DNA from: Draconibacterium halophilum
Lineage (GTDB): Bacteria > Bacteroidota > Bacteroidia > Bacteroidales > Prolixibacteraceae
Reading direction: 5' to 3'
DNA length: 64,000 bases
Assembly: GCF_010448835.1 (NCBI RefSeq)
Contig: NZ_CP048409.1
Coordinates: forward strand, 124,001 to 188,000
Of the stretch, positions 46,718 through 55,007 are shown one piece after another. A program made the position numbers and the translations under genes. The first letter of the stretch is position 1, and every line of letters starts with the position of its first letter. The notes under the pieces were generated by a model. The model saw nothing but the letters and a program-made list of their open reading frames with translations. It did not search any database and was not told the origin of the DNA.

Positions 46718-46801
46718 GTTCACGCAAAGACGCGAAGGTTTCGCAAAGGGCGCAGAGAAAAATCTTCATGAACTTTGCGCTATTTATTTCTTTGCGTGAA
46801 C
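46718..46801. repeat. Palindromic repeat copy A (84 bp)
   Basis: Terminal perfect 12-bp inverted repeat GTTCACGCAAAG / CTTTGCGTGAAC with imperfect internal pairing (CGCAAAG-type motifs repeat inside). It lies between the convergent GH130 and response regulator genes, 4 bp from the regulator stop. Confidence 0.85.
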
Positions 46802-46805
46802 CTTT

Positions 46806-47549
46806 TTATGCCTTTAGTAAATTCAGCACATCGTCCTTTCTCCGTCTGGATATTAAAATCCTATCGCCATTAGAAAGCTCTAGGGTTCCTCCATCGGTTT
46901 TCGAATATGCCACTACATGTTTTAAGTTTACCAGATGGGATTTATGCGTTCTTACAAAAGCATATTCCTTTAACAGGTCCTCAAACTCGACGAGTGTTTT
47001 CGCTACGAGCAAATGCTTTTTTTCTTGTAGATAAATATGTGTGTAATTGCTTTCTCCCTTGCAATGAACGATATTTTTCACTTCCACAAATTCAATCCGA
47101 TCATTGGTTGGCAATCCAATACGCGGATTTTCAGGCTGCAAAATATTACGATTCAATTCACGAATTTGCCGGTTTTCTTCCTTCTTCTGAATGCGCTGAA
47201 TCACCTTTTCAACAGCCGTTTTCAGCTCGTTGTAGTTTATGGGTTTAAGAATGTAATCGGCAGCCGAAAAGCGTATGGCTTTAATCGCGTAATTGTCGTA
47301 AGCTGTTACAAAAATTACCTCGAAGTTGATCTCAGCAAAATGCTCAAGCAGCTGAAAACCATTTTCCCCGGGCATTTCAATATCGAGAAAAACCAATTGC
47401 GGCTTTTCATTTTTAATAAGCTGGATAGCTGACTTCACTGAATTTGCTAGTCCCACCAACATTACATCCGGGCAATGTGACTCAAGCAGCCCAGCCAAAT
47501 TTTCGCGGCCGTGTTTTTCGTCGTCAACTATAATTGATTTTATCTGCAT
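46806..47549 (-). CDS. LytTR-family response regulator
   Basis: 247 aa: receiver domain with the phosphorylation Asp D56 in LVFLDIEMPG and acidic pair DD at 9-10, then a LytTR DNA-binding domain (~140-245) with RTHKSHLVNLKHVVAY. The frame begins at a GTG (47573), but ATG at 47549 starts the receiver core MQIKSIIVDDE. Likely partner of the LytS-type kinase at 48163, although a GxxExxY gene separates the two. Target promoters are unknown. Confidence 0.92.
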   Translation of the reverse strand: MQIKSIIVDDEKHGRENLAGLLESHCPDVMLVGLANSVKSAIQLIKNEKPQLVFLDIEMPGENGFQLLEHFAEINFEVIFVTAYDNYAIKAIRFSAADYILKPINYNELKTAVEKVIQRIQKKEENRQIRELNRNILQPENPRIGLPTNDRIEFVEVKNIVHCKGESNYTHIYLQEKKHLLVAKTLVEFEDLLKEYAFVRTHKSHLVNLKHVVAYSKTDGGTLELSNGDRILISRRRKDDVLNLLKA

Positions 47550-47560
47550 TTTAAAAAGTT

Positions 47561-47640
47561 CTTGCAAAGTCACAAAGGTTTCGCAGAATTCGCCAAGTAC
47601 ATCTGCGAACTTTGCGTTTCTCCTTTTCTTTGCGTGAAAC
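47561..47640. repeat. Palindromic repeat copy B (80 bp, degenerate left arm)
   Basis: Right arm CTTTGCGTGAA intact; left arm CTTGCAAAGTCAC is diverged. Internal AGGTTTCGCA is shared with copy A. Ends 4 bp after the GxxExxY stop on the minus strand. Confidence 0.75.
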
Positions 47641-47644
47641 AGTA

Positions 47645-48022
47645 TTACAAATTATTTACAATCCGATGGATCCCATCTTTTAGGACACTGGTGTTAAAAT
47701 TAATCAAAAGTCCAAGTTTCAAACCCGACAACTTCAAATAGGTTAAAGTTTGAGCATAATGAACCGGAGCCAAAGTTTCAACAGATTTTACTTCAACCAG
47801 GATCTTGTTGTTAACGACTAAATCAATTCTGTAACCAACATCCTGCTTTACATACTTGTAAACAAATGGCATTGGGACTTGCTGTTTAACTTCAAAACCC
47901 ATTTCTCTCAATTCAAAAGCTAATGCATTTTCATAAGCTGACTCTAAGAGCCCCGGGCCAACAACTTTATGTATTTCGATTGCGGCTCCGATTGTTTTGT
48001 AAGAAAGGTCGTTTTCATTCAT
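47645..48022 (-). CDS. GxxExxY family protein
   Basis: 125 aa matching the GxxExxY family throughout: GPGLLESAY (22-30), QDVGYRIDLVV with D67, and VEVKS with E77-x-K79, which form a PD-(D/E)xK-nuclease-like core. MNENDLSYKTIGAAIEIHKVV and LTYLKLSGLKLGLLINFN are typical. Its role is unknown. It sits between a response regulator and its kinase on the same strand and is bracketed by palindromic repeats B and C, suggesting insertion as a small cassette. Confidence 0.92.
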   Translation of the reverse strand: MNENDLSYKTIGAAIEIHKVVGPGLLESAYENALAFELREMGFEVKQQVPMPFVYKYVKQDVGYRIDLVVNNKILVEVKSVETLAPVHYAQTLTYLKLSGLKLGLLINFNTSVLKDGIHRIVNNL

Positions 48023-48070
48023 TATTTGCGAGTTTACAATTTATGATGAACAATTTATGTAAAAATGCAG

Positions 48071-48156
48071 GTTCACGCAAAGAACACTAAGATTTCGCAA
48101 AGGGCACAAAGCAGGTCTTTTACAAACTCTGCGCTCCTTATTTACTTTGCGTGAAC
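48071..48156. repeat. Palindromic repeat copy C (86 bp)
   Basis: Perfect 12-bp ends GTTCACGCAAAG (48071-48082) and CTTTGCGTGAAC (48145-48156). Starts 6 bp beyond the kinase stop on the minus strand. Confidence 0.85.
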
Positions 48157-48162
48157 TCTTCT

Positions 48163-51100
48163 TTATTTTTCTTCAGGCAAAATAATTTGCACGCGCGTTC
48201 CTTCCTCCAAGTCGGTGGTGGTAAGCGCATATTTCTCACCTTGTTTTTGCTGAAGAATCTCTAACCGTTCTTTCATCAGTTTTGTGCCTTTCCCGTTCTT
48301 TTGTTGCTGTATTTCTTTTGCGGCAGTGCGGCCAATTCCGTTGTCGGTGATTGTGATTAATACAAATGCGTCTTTCTTCGTAACATCAATTTTTAGATGT
48401 TTCTCACCATTTTTATTCTGAAGGCCATGAAGAATGGCATTCTCCACAAAAGGTTGCATCAACATCGATGGAATCTGCGTATTGTGCGCATCAATTTTGT
48501 CATCAACACCAATTTCAAAATAGAAATTGAAACGCAGCTTTTCCAAATTCAAATATTGCTGAATCATTTCCAATTCTTCGGCCAGCGACACCTCTTCCTT
48601 CTCTGAATTATTCAGCACTTTTCGAATCAATCCGGCAAAATCGCTTAAATACAAATGGGCCTCGCGGCCCTTGTTTTGCTGAACCAGGTTTTGCACCGAA
48701 TTCAAACTGTTAAAAAGAAAATGGGGGTTCATTTGACTCCGGATAGCCGTAAGCTCCAACTCCCGGAGTCGCCTTTTTTGCTCCTCCTTTCGGAATTGCT
48801 GCCGAACCCGCCATTTCCATAATAGTAAACCTATTATCAAAATGGTTAGGATGCTGAGTAATACTACTATTATAATTTGTAGTTGCGATTTATTCAGTTC
48901 TTTTTTTTTAGGCTGCAGACTTTGTTTGGCGTAATTTATTGCATCCTGTGGATCATAGGCAAATGCTAAACGTACTCCGTTATTGTCGTAAACAATTATA
49001 TGGCGAGAGCCTGATTTGAAAATATCTTTTATACTAACATCTGTATTAAGAAGAAAAAGTTGGTTTGCAACCGGTTCTGCTCTTGACATATAGTCCATCC
49101 ACTCCTGATAATTACTCCCTTCAACTACCATTACAAAGTTTATATCCGGATTCTTTTCCGCCAGTTCATCAAAACTATAGCGACCTGCTCCCCAGCGTTC
49201 CGTCACGTAAAAAATAGTTGGTTTTTCACCAAAAAAGTCTTTTAAATACTCTGCCTCTCCTTTTTCATTAAAGAATTTGGTGTCGGGTACATAATCCTTT
49301 TCGTTCCATTGAGATTGCGTGTGTATGATATTTTCAAGCGATTGAGTAAATTCAGGATCGTTGCACAATCGTAGAATCAAATCAAGGTATTTATCAACTT
49401 CATTTTGGCGAAAAATTGTAGCTTTTGATTCCTGTTTATCAATTGTAGTTTTTCCCTGAACCAACATTTCTGCAATTTGTCCGTAAAGTGCCGGACCTGC
49501 CAGTAAAGTTTTTGCTATTTCAATTTTATTCGGTAAGTCGCTATAAAATCTTAATTCAGTTGTCGCGGTTGTCATTGTTGCGTAGCCAAAATAACTTACA
49601 TCGTATACCTTTTTTACGGTTTGAAAATAATTGGACAAATAACTGTTGGCAAACTGTCTGGAGAAAACGCCATATTCATTGTATATTTCATGAAGTGCAA
49701 CTTTATTTAAAACCTTGTTTAAATAGTCTATGTCTACCAGATCCTCTTCTGGGAAATATACTCGTCCCCATTTCACTCGCTGCTTATATTCCCACGTAGA
49801 AAGAAATTCCAGGACACCACACATTAAGTTGGCTTTTAGCTCATTGGTAATAAAATCGAAAACATATTCGGGAATAACGTCTTTATAAGCCATCGTTTTA
49901 GCATCAAGATTATCAATTGCATCTTTTAAATTAGCGAATTTCATATTGGAGATCCACCACCAGTTTACGGCATTAAAATTCATTCTTTGTTTAAGCCAGT
50001 TATGCTCCTTGTTAAAATTATAAAGCAACTCCTGAGCCTCATTAAAATCCCCAGAAAACTCTACATCCCAAGGGAATTCTCCGTTTGCAGTTAAGTTAAT
50101 ATTGCTTCCCGGCTCAGCATAGAGTGGAATTGTAGGTAAATCGATTGTAGAGTTAGTTTGACCAAATAGCAGAAAAACCAAGCCAGGATGTTCAAGTTCC
50201 GTTTCAAAATGAAATGAATTGTTTTCATCCAGAAATGTTGTTTCCTGGTACAATTCTGTTCCATAAGAATTACGCAGTAATGCCAGCGTAACCTTTTTAT
50301 TTACCAAGCCACGTAAAGTTCCGGAAACAGTTAAACGATTACTTGTCTTTGCCTTAATGCTTACCAGTTCGATGTTCTGCTCGCTATAAGATATACTATA
50401 ATAATTTTCATCAATAAAGCTTGGTCGTTTAGTTGAGTCCTGCAAAATGATTTGATAATCCCTGAGAAACTTTTCCTGATTATCCACGGAATACTTTAGC
50501 GCATAAATTCCAGGCTTTTTTTCTAAACGTCGGTTCAAAACCGATAAAACATGATCCTTTGTGGCAATCTTAATATCATATTCCTGCGGATCAACCAACT
50601 CATTATTTACCTGATAAAGTAATTGAACATATTTGGTTATTTGAGGTATCGCCTTTGTGTTAAAAGCTTCTATTCGTCGGTCCTTTGAGACTTGATCAAA
50701 TGCTTTTTTGTCTAACCTCTTTTTAGCAGCCAATAAAACTTCATCGCGGTTGTAAAGCTTAAGCTCACTGGTTTCTTCATTAAACTCATATTTAAAAAGT
50801 ATATTACAAACCAAATTTTCATACGCATCAGTTCTCACTCTTCCGTAATACTCATTTTGAAACTCCGGATATTCGTAATCCCTGTATGCAAATGGAATTT
50901 CACCAGGCTTTTGGAGAGTGTTTTTGCTAACAGTTACAAATAGCAATTTTTTGTTATCTGGCTCGGTCGTTCTATATTCTATTTCCAAAATCTTGGTCCA
51001 CAGAACTTCGTCCAGTTTTTTTTCATCTTTCGATAGATGATAAGTCGATTTATTAAACTGATAAATATATTTCTTACCAATTTCAGGATGCAAAAGAATA

Positions 51101-51177
51101 GTTTCGTTTTGAGCAAAAGAGGAACAGCAAACCAGAAGAAGTAACAACGTTATAGTTGGGATTGATTTCATAGCCAT
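48163..51177 (-). CDS. LytS-type sensor histidine kinase with a DUF4369/thioredoxin-like ectodomain
   Basis: 1004 aa (start ATG at 51177; 51171 is an alternative two codons later). Layout: signal peptide (1-22); a novel beta-rich region; a DUF4369-like segment (~277-390, SGTLRGLVNKKVTLALL and IPLYAEPGSNINLTANG); helical stretch; a thioredoxin/TlpA-like fold (~635-745, KPTIFYVTERWGAGRYSFDEL) whose CxxC is replaced by G-A-G-R; a transmembrane helix (~767-788); and a LytS kinase core with SQMNPHFLFNSLNS (His 819), N-box NAILHGL and DNGIG. This ectodomain is normally found in TlpA-family thiol-disulfide lipoproteins. It likely senses an extracytoplasmic ligand or thiol state and signals to the regulator at 46806. 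I have not seen this combination described. Confidence 0.85.
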   Translation of the reverse strand: MAMKSIPTITLLLLLVCCSSFAQNETILLHPEIGKKYIYQFNKSTYHLSKDEKKLDEVLWTKILEIEYRTTEPDNKKLLFVTVSKNTLQKPGEIPFAYRDYEYPEFQNEYYGRVRTDAYENLVCNILFKYEFNEETSELKLYNRDEVLLAAKKRLDKKAFDQVSKDRRIEAFNTKAIPQITKYVQLLYQVNNELVDPQEYDIKIATKDHVLSVLNRRLEKKPGIYALKYSVDNQEKFLRDYQIILQDSTKRPSFIDENYYSISYSEQNIELVSIKAKTSNRLTVSGTLRGLVNKKVTLALLRNSYGTELYQETTFLDENNSFHFETELEHPGLVFLLFGQTNSTIDLPTIPLYAEPGSNINLTANGEFPWDVEFSGDFNEAQELLYNFNKEHNWLKQRMNFNAVNWWWISNMKFANLKDAIDNLDAKTMAYKDVIPEYVFDFITNELKANLMCGVLEFLSTWEYKQRVKWGRVYFPEEDLVDIDYLNKVLNKVALHEIYNEYGVFSRQFANSYLSNYFQTVKKVYDVSYFGYATMTTATTELRFYSDLPNKIEIAKTLLAGPALYGQIAEMLVQGKTTIDKQESKATIFRQNEVDKYLDLILRLCNDPEFTQSLENIIHTQSQWNEKDYVPDTKFFNEKGEAEYLKDFFGEKPTIFYVTERWGAGRYSFDELAEKNPDINFVMVVEGSNYQEWMDYMSRAEPVANQLFLLNTDVSIKDIFKSGSRHIIVYDNNGVRLAFAYDPQDAINYAKQSLQPKKKELNKSQLQIIIVVLLSILTILIIGLLLWKWRVRQQFRKEEQKRRLRELELTAIRSQMNPHFLFNSLNSVQNLVQQNKGREAHLYLSDFAGLIRKVLNNSEKEEVSLAEELEMIQQYLNLEKLRFNFYFEIGVDDKIDAHNTQIPSMLMQPFVENAILHGLQNKNGEKHLKIDVTKKDAFVLITITDNGIGRTAAKEIQQQKNGKGTKLMKERLEILQQKQGEKYALTTTDLEEGTRVQIILPEEK

Positions 51178-51306
51178 AAATTTAAAAATTATGTTATTCA
51201 AATTTGGCTGCTATTATTGAAATTTAAAAGGGCAACTTATCGAACGGTTGGATTGATTTATTTAACGGCACAAAAAAGGATAAAGGATTATTGACGAAGG
51301 ATTAAT

Positions 51307-51390
51307 TTCACGCAAAGAACGCTAAGGTTTAGCAAAGTTCGCTAAATGATTTCTTTGGGATCTTTGCGCGTCTCCGAAACTTTGCGTGAA
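51307..51390. repeat. Palindromic repeat copy D (84 bp)
   Basis: Ends TTCACGCAAAG (51307-51317) and CTTTGCGTGAA (51380-51390). Starts 11 bp after the OmpH/Skp stop on the minus strand, ahead of the kinase gene. Confidence 0.82.
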
Positions 51391-51401
51391 CGAATTTTTC
51401 T

Positions 51402-51917
51402 TTATTTTCCTTTTATTGCCTCCAAAACCAAAGGCGTTAGATCTTTACTTTCGGGCGAAATATAAGCCACGTTTCCTGCACTAACATCAAGCACATAGGT
51501 GAAATTTTGAGCTCCGGCCAGGTTGCTAATCTCTTGGTTAATTTGCTTGTATACCGGCTGAATAAGCTCCATATTCCGGTTTTGCAACTGCTGTTGTGCC
51601 GTTTGGTTGTAGGTTTGGATCTTTTGCGATTGTTCCAAAATATCGTTTTGCCGGGTTTCTTTCACAAAATCAGAATAACCTTCACTTTCTGCTTCAAACT
51701 TTTGAATGGCAGCTTCGTGTTCTGAAATCATTTCCTCGTAAATCTCTTGCATATCTTTTGCTTCCTGCTCAATTATGGTTTGAATACTATCCATTAACGG
51801 ATGTTTTTGAACCAGTTCCTGAATATTAACGTGGCCAATTTTTAAGGTTTGTTGTGCATTAACTGTAGTGGCCAAAAACAGAACAACGATTGCGGATAAA
51901 AGGAATTTTATTTTCAT
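51402..51917 (-). CDS. OmpH/Skp-family periplasmic chaperone
   Basis: 171 aa with a signal peptide (MKIKFLLSAIVVLFLATTVNA). Skp/OmpH pattern: IGHVNIQELVQKHPLM followed by a long helical, Glu/Gln-rich region (IIEQEAKDMQEIYEEMISEHEAAIQKFEA) and a final YVLDVSAGNVAYISPESKDLTPLVLEAIK. Binds unfolded outer-membrane proteins in transit to the Bam machinery. The next gene downstream on the strand is the sensor kinase, separated by repeat D. Confidence 0.88.
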   Translation of the reverse strand: MKIKFLLSAIVVLFLATTVNAQQTLKIGHVNIQELVQKHPLMDSIQTIIEQEAKDMQEIYEEMISEHEAAIQKFEAESEGYSDFVKETRQNDILEQSQKIQTYNQTAQQQLQNRNMELIQPVYKQINQEISNLAGAQNFTYVLDVSAGNVAYISPESKDLTPLVLEAIKGK

Positions 51918-52073
51918 TATTTATGTTTTTTAGATTTTTATCAAAGATGATTTAAATATTGCCCCACAACAGCTAAAAGAAGTTAAACTAACCGGGGTTA
52001 ATAGTTAACAAACTAAAAGAATCTGAAAGTAAGTCTTAATTAGTGTTTCTAGTCTTAAAAAGTGTGCATTAAA

Positions 52074-52095
52074 AAAGGGCGGAAAACCGCCCTTT
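52074..52095 (-). terminator. Terminator of the LolA-like gene
   Basis: 9-bp stem AAAGGGCGG / CCGCCCTTT with AAAA loop; on the minus strand it runs into TTTTTT. It is 21 nt after the stop. Confidence 0.85.
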
Positions 52096-52116
52096 AAATT
52101 TTATATGTAGTAAAAA

Positions 52117-52827
52117 TTATTTTGCAGGTTTTTCAAAAATAGTATCGTCAATTGGCTCATCAATTTTAATTTCTTCCATAACCACCGACTGTTTGCCCAT
52201 TGGCATTTCAATTTCCATTTTACTGGCCATCTTAATTCCTTTTACGTCTTTGTACTCTACCATTTTAGTTACAATATCCATGGATTGTCCCATGGCTTCA
52301 GCTTTCGATTCAACTTTTGAGATCATATAGTCGTCAGCATTAATGTAATACGTTTGAACGGCGCCATCCTTATCCGTAAGTTTTAATTTGTAAGCTTCTG
52401 CTCCATCAGCATCAACTTTACCCAGCATTTCAATGTTACTGCCTTTTGCTTTGTAGTTGTAAAGGGCACCTTCCATATCGGCCTGCCCCATTGCTTGTTT
52501 TAACTGGGCGCCTTCAAGATCCTGAACACCGGCTCCCATCATTGGGTTAATCATCCATCCATTTTCGCCATCAAAAGCGCTTGTGGTTTTTTGTCCCATC
52601 ATTTCCATATCCACCCTAAACTTGTCAGGGTTTTTCACTCTAATGTGCATGGGCATTTCCATTCCCATTACGCTAACTTTTGCTTCAATATCGAATGTTT
52701 TTACATCGGCAATTTTATCCAGGCCGTTGGCTTTGTAGTAACTATCCAATACTTTGTCGAGTGATTGTGCTTGTGTGCTGATTAATGCAAAAAGCATTAA
52801 GGCGGCTAATAAAAAGGTACGTTTCAT
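52117..52827 (-). CDS. LolA-like outer-membrane lipoprotein-sorting protein
   Basis: 236 aa, signal peptide (MKRTFLLAALMLFALISTQAQ). Following DSYYKANGLDKIADVKTFDIEAKV is an all-beta, Met-rich sequence (VMGMEMPMHIRVKNPDKFRVDMEMMGQKTTSAFDGENGWMINP) typical of the LolA/LolB-like half-barrel family in Bacteroidota. Carries hydrophobic cargo across the periplasm; whether it handles lipoproteins or another lipid is uncertain. Transcribed alone with a good terminator. Confidence 0.82.
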   Translation of the reverse strand: MKRTFLLAALMLFALISTQAQSLDKVLDSYYKANGLDKIADVKTFDIEAKVSVMGMEMPMHIRVKNPDKFRVDMEMMGQKTTSAFDGENGWMINPMMGAGVQDLEGAQLKQAMGQADMEGALYNYKAKGSNIEMLGKVDADGAEAYKLKLTDKDGAVQTYYINADDYMISKVESKAEAMGQSMDIVTKMVEYKDVKGIKMASKMEIEMPMGKQSVVMEEIKIDEPIDDTIFEKPAK

Positions 52828-53000
52828 GTGTTTATGAATTTAAGTTTTTAAAGGTAATTTTCTGAAACTTGCATAACAATACCACCCTTTTAAGATGTGT
52901 TTTGCATGCGTGTTTCATTTTGATTTTATTTTATAAAATTAAGTGCACAGAATTAGTATCACTAAAATACAAATATTACACTCCGAATCAAATAAGGGGA

Positions 53001-53669
53001 CTAAAAATAAATTTCGGCAATAATATTTCCGTAATCCACACCTCTTTCAATCAGCATATCGCGCACTTCTACTACCATCAGCGCCTTTCCACACAGGTAA
53101 TATTTTACATCGGGCAACTCTGTTAATCCCTCCAGATAGCTGGTAACCCGACCCGGAAAAACATCGCACGACTGTTCCTGCGAGCAGCAACGAACATAAT
53201 TTTTTCCCATCGACCACTCCAACTCATCTTCAAAATAAAACTGGTTTAAATACCTCACTCCGTGTATTAGTGTTTTGTTCTCCGACATTCCCGACCGATA
53301 CATGGCATAAAAAGGAGCGATCCCTGTTCCGGAGGCAATCCACCAGGCCGGTTCATTGGTACCCAAAAAACTTCCGTAGGGTTCCGATACATACAAAATA
53401 TCGCCCGGAATCATACCAGCCATTTTAGGTGTTAAAAAACCATCGTCTTTAATGTTGAACAGAATTCGAATCTCGTCTTCCTGGTTGCCGCTGCAAATGC
53501 TGTAAATACGGGGAGGATTCTCGGTGTCAACTCCAATTTTCACCACCTGACCGGGCAAAAAATCAGAATCCCTGCGAAACGATATCACATGTACACCAGG
53601 CGAAATCTCTTCGTTATTGGTAACGACCTGCTCAATTAATGCGGGTTCTTTTTTTGTTCTTGCTGACAT
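53001..53669 (-). CDS. Ferredoxin-NADP+ reductase-type flavoprotein
   Basis: 222 aa, FAD/NAD(P) oxidoreductase fold: FAD-binding RIYSICSG near 74-81, cofactor loop ASGTGIAPFYAMYRSG, C-terminal YYLCGKALMVVEVRDML, ending EIYF. It resembles bacterial Fpr (electron transfer between NADPH and ferredoxin/flavodoxin). There is no ferredoxin domain. No clear partner gene; upstream is the secreted PHP gene 44 nt away. Confidence 0.9.
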   Translation of the reverse strand: MSARTKKEPALIEQVVTNNEEISPGVHVISFRRDSDFLPGQVVKIGVDTENPPRIYSICSGNQEDEIRILFNIKDDGFLTPKMAGMIPGDILYVSEPYGSFLGTNEPAWWIASGTGIAPFYAMYRSGMSENKTLIHGVRYLNQFYFEDELEWSMGKNYVRCCSQEQSCDVFPGRVTSYLEGLTELPDVKYYLCGKALMVVEVRDMLIERGVDYGNIIAEIYF

Positions 53670-53713
53670 TTATATCGGAATAGAAAATTACAGCATCGTA
53701 ACAAAACATACGG

Positions 53714-54814
53714 CTAATTGTTTCGGAAAGTGAAGGTTACCACAAGCTTGTCGTCAACACCGGTAAGCATATTTTTTACCTGGTAATAAACATTCAGGTT
53801 ACCTGTATCTGCAATCTCATCAGAATTTCCACTTAAACTCAGAGCCGAAACATGATGCGCTTTCAGTGTAATACTTTCCGGAGCATCAAAACCTACGCCT
53901 GGCTGAACCAGCTCCAGTTCGTAATCTACATCTGAGTTATTGGTAATATTTACCACTTTTGATTCTTTATTTTTCAACTTCAAAGGTGTTTTACTGTATT
54001 CCAACGACTCGAAAAAAAGTGGCTCTAAAAATTCAGAACGACCGGCAATAATGTTGTCAAAATAAACGGCAGTTCGCCTGTTGAACAAGGCCTCTTTTAT
54101 TCCGCTAATCGATCGGTTTTTTGCAAAAACAAGGGTAAGTGGGCGGTGTCCGTCACTTACATCCATTGGCCCGTGCACATCAGAATTCCCCAGCATGGTT
54201 AAGTTTTTTTCGTTAGCCCAGTCCATGGCTTCCGGGCAAAACTCCCAGTTATAAACCTCAATACCGTGTAACATATCATTCTCGAAAAAATAGGAATGTT
54301 CTTTCCACCACAATACCGAGTCGGGTTGCTGTGCATCCCAGCACGGGTGATTCCACATGATAAAAGCTCCCTGGTCGCGCGCTTCTTTTATTGCGGCCTG
54401 CACGTCTTCCAGTTCAAGCAAATTGGCATTTGTAATAAATAAAGCATTTAAATGGCCCGGCGGCATACTACGCGTAATTTCAGTTCCTTTAATCAATAAA
54501 ATATCCGACTGATTGGCCAATGGTTTTGCCAAATCGTACGAACGGTTATGATCGGCTACAACATCAATCGAATGTGGACGGTATTCAATATGATCGGTAA
54601 TGGAAATGGCATCCAATCCTTCTTTCCAGGCCTCTTCAACCCTAACAGTTGGCCAAACAGTACCATCAGAAAAAACGGTGTGCATGTGCAAATCGCATTT
54701 CAATGTTTTGTAACCATCAATATCCGGAATATTGATTATTCGTCGTGTCTGTGCGCTCAAAAACTCGCTGCATACAATTAGCAATACAATTATAAACCCT
54801 AATCTTTTTATCAT
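53714..54814 (-). CDS. Exported PHP-domain metallohydrolase
   Basis: 366 aa with signal peptide (MIKRLGFIIVLLIVCSEFLSA). PHP metal ligands: HMHTVFSDG (H-x-H), ITDHIEY, HPCWD region (NHP), and NSDVHGP. A C-terminal ~100-residue beta domain (LKLKNKESKVVNITNNSDVDYELELVQPG) looks like an accessory fold. PHP proteins are phosphoesterases such as those acting on nucleotides or histidinol phosphate; the exported version is of unknown substrate. It is 44 nt upstream of the ferredoxin reductase gene. Confidence 0.85.
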   Translation of the reverse strand: MIKRLGFIIVLLIVCSEFLSAQTRRIINIPDIDGYKTLKCDLHMHTVFSDGTVWPTVRVEEAWKEGLDAISITDHIEYRPHSIDVVADHNRSYDLAKPLANQSDILLIKGTEITRSMPPGHLNALFITNANLLELEDVQAAIKEARDQGAFIMWNHPCWDAQQPDSVLWWKEHSYFFENDMLHGIEVYNWEFCPEAMDWANEKNLTMLGNSDVHGPMDVSDGHRPLTLVFAKNRSISGIKEALFNRRTAVYFDNIIAGRSEFLEPLFFESLEYSKTPLKLKNKESKVVNITNNSDVDYELELVQPGVGFDAPESITLKAHHVSALSLSGNSDEIADTGNLNVYYQVKNMLTGVDDKLVVTFTFRNN

Positions 54815-55007
54815 ACTGGATAATTTTAGCTGTTCAACCCTATTTTAAATCTCTCCGAAAATAGCCAACATTAAAACATTATCATATTAATTTTTTATGA
54901 ATTGTAAATGAAACATTAAATTTAGGAAAATTACACGGTTCTTTTTAATTTTTTTAAAAAGAAGCTTGTTTCATATTTAAATTATTCTGATTTTTGCGAA
55001 TACAGTT

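Noticed and set aside
46768..47034. 88-codon plus-strand ORF overlapping repeat A and the response regulator
   Set aside because: Shadow of the regulator in the opposite strand and partly within the repeat.
46718..51390. CRISPR array
   Set aside because: Four copies are 0.4-3 kb apart, palindromic and separated by genes; no uniform short spacers or cas genes.
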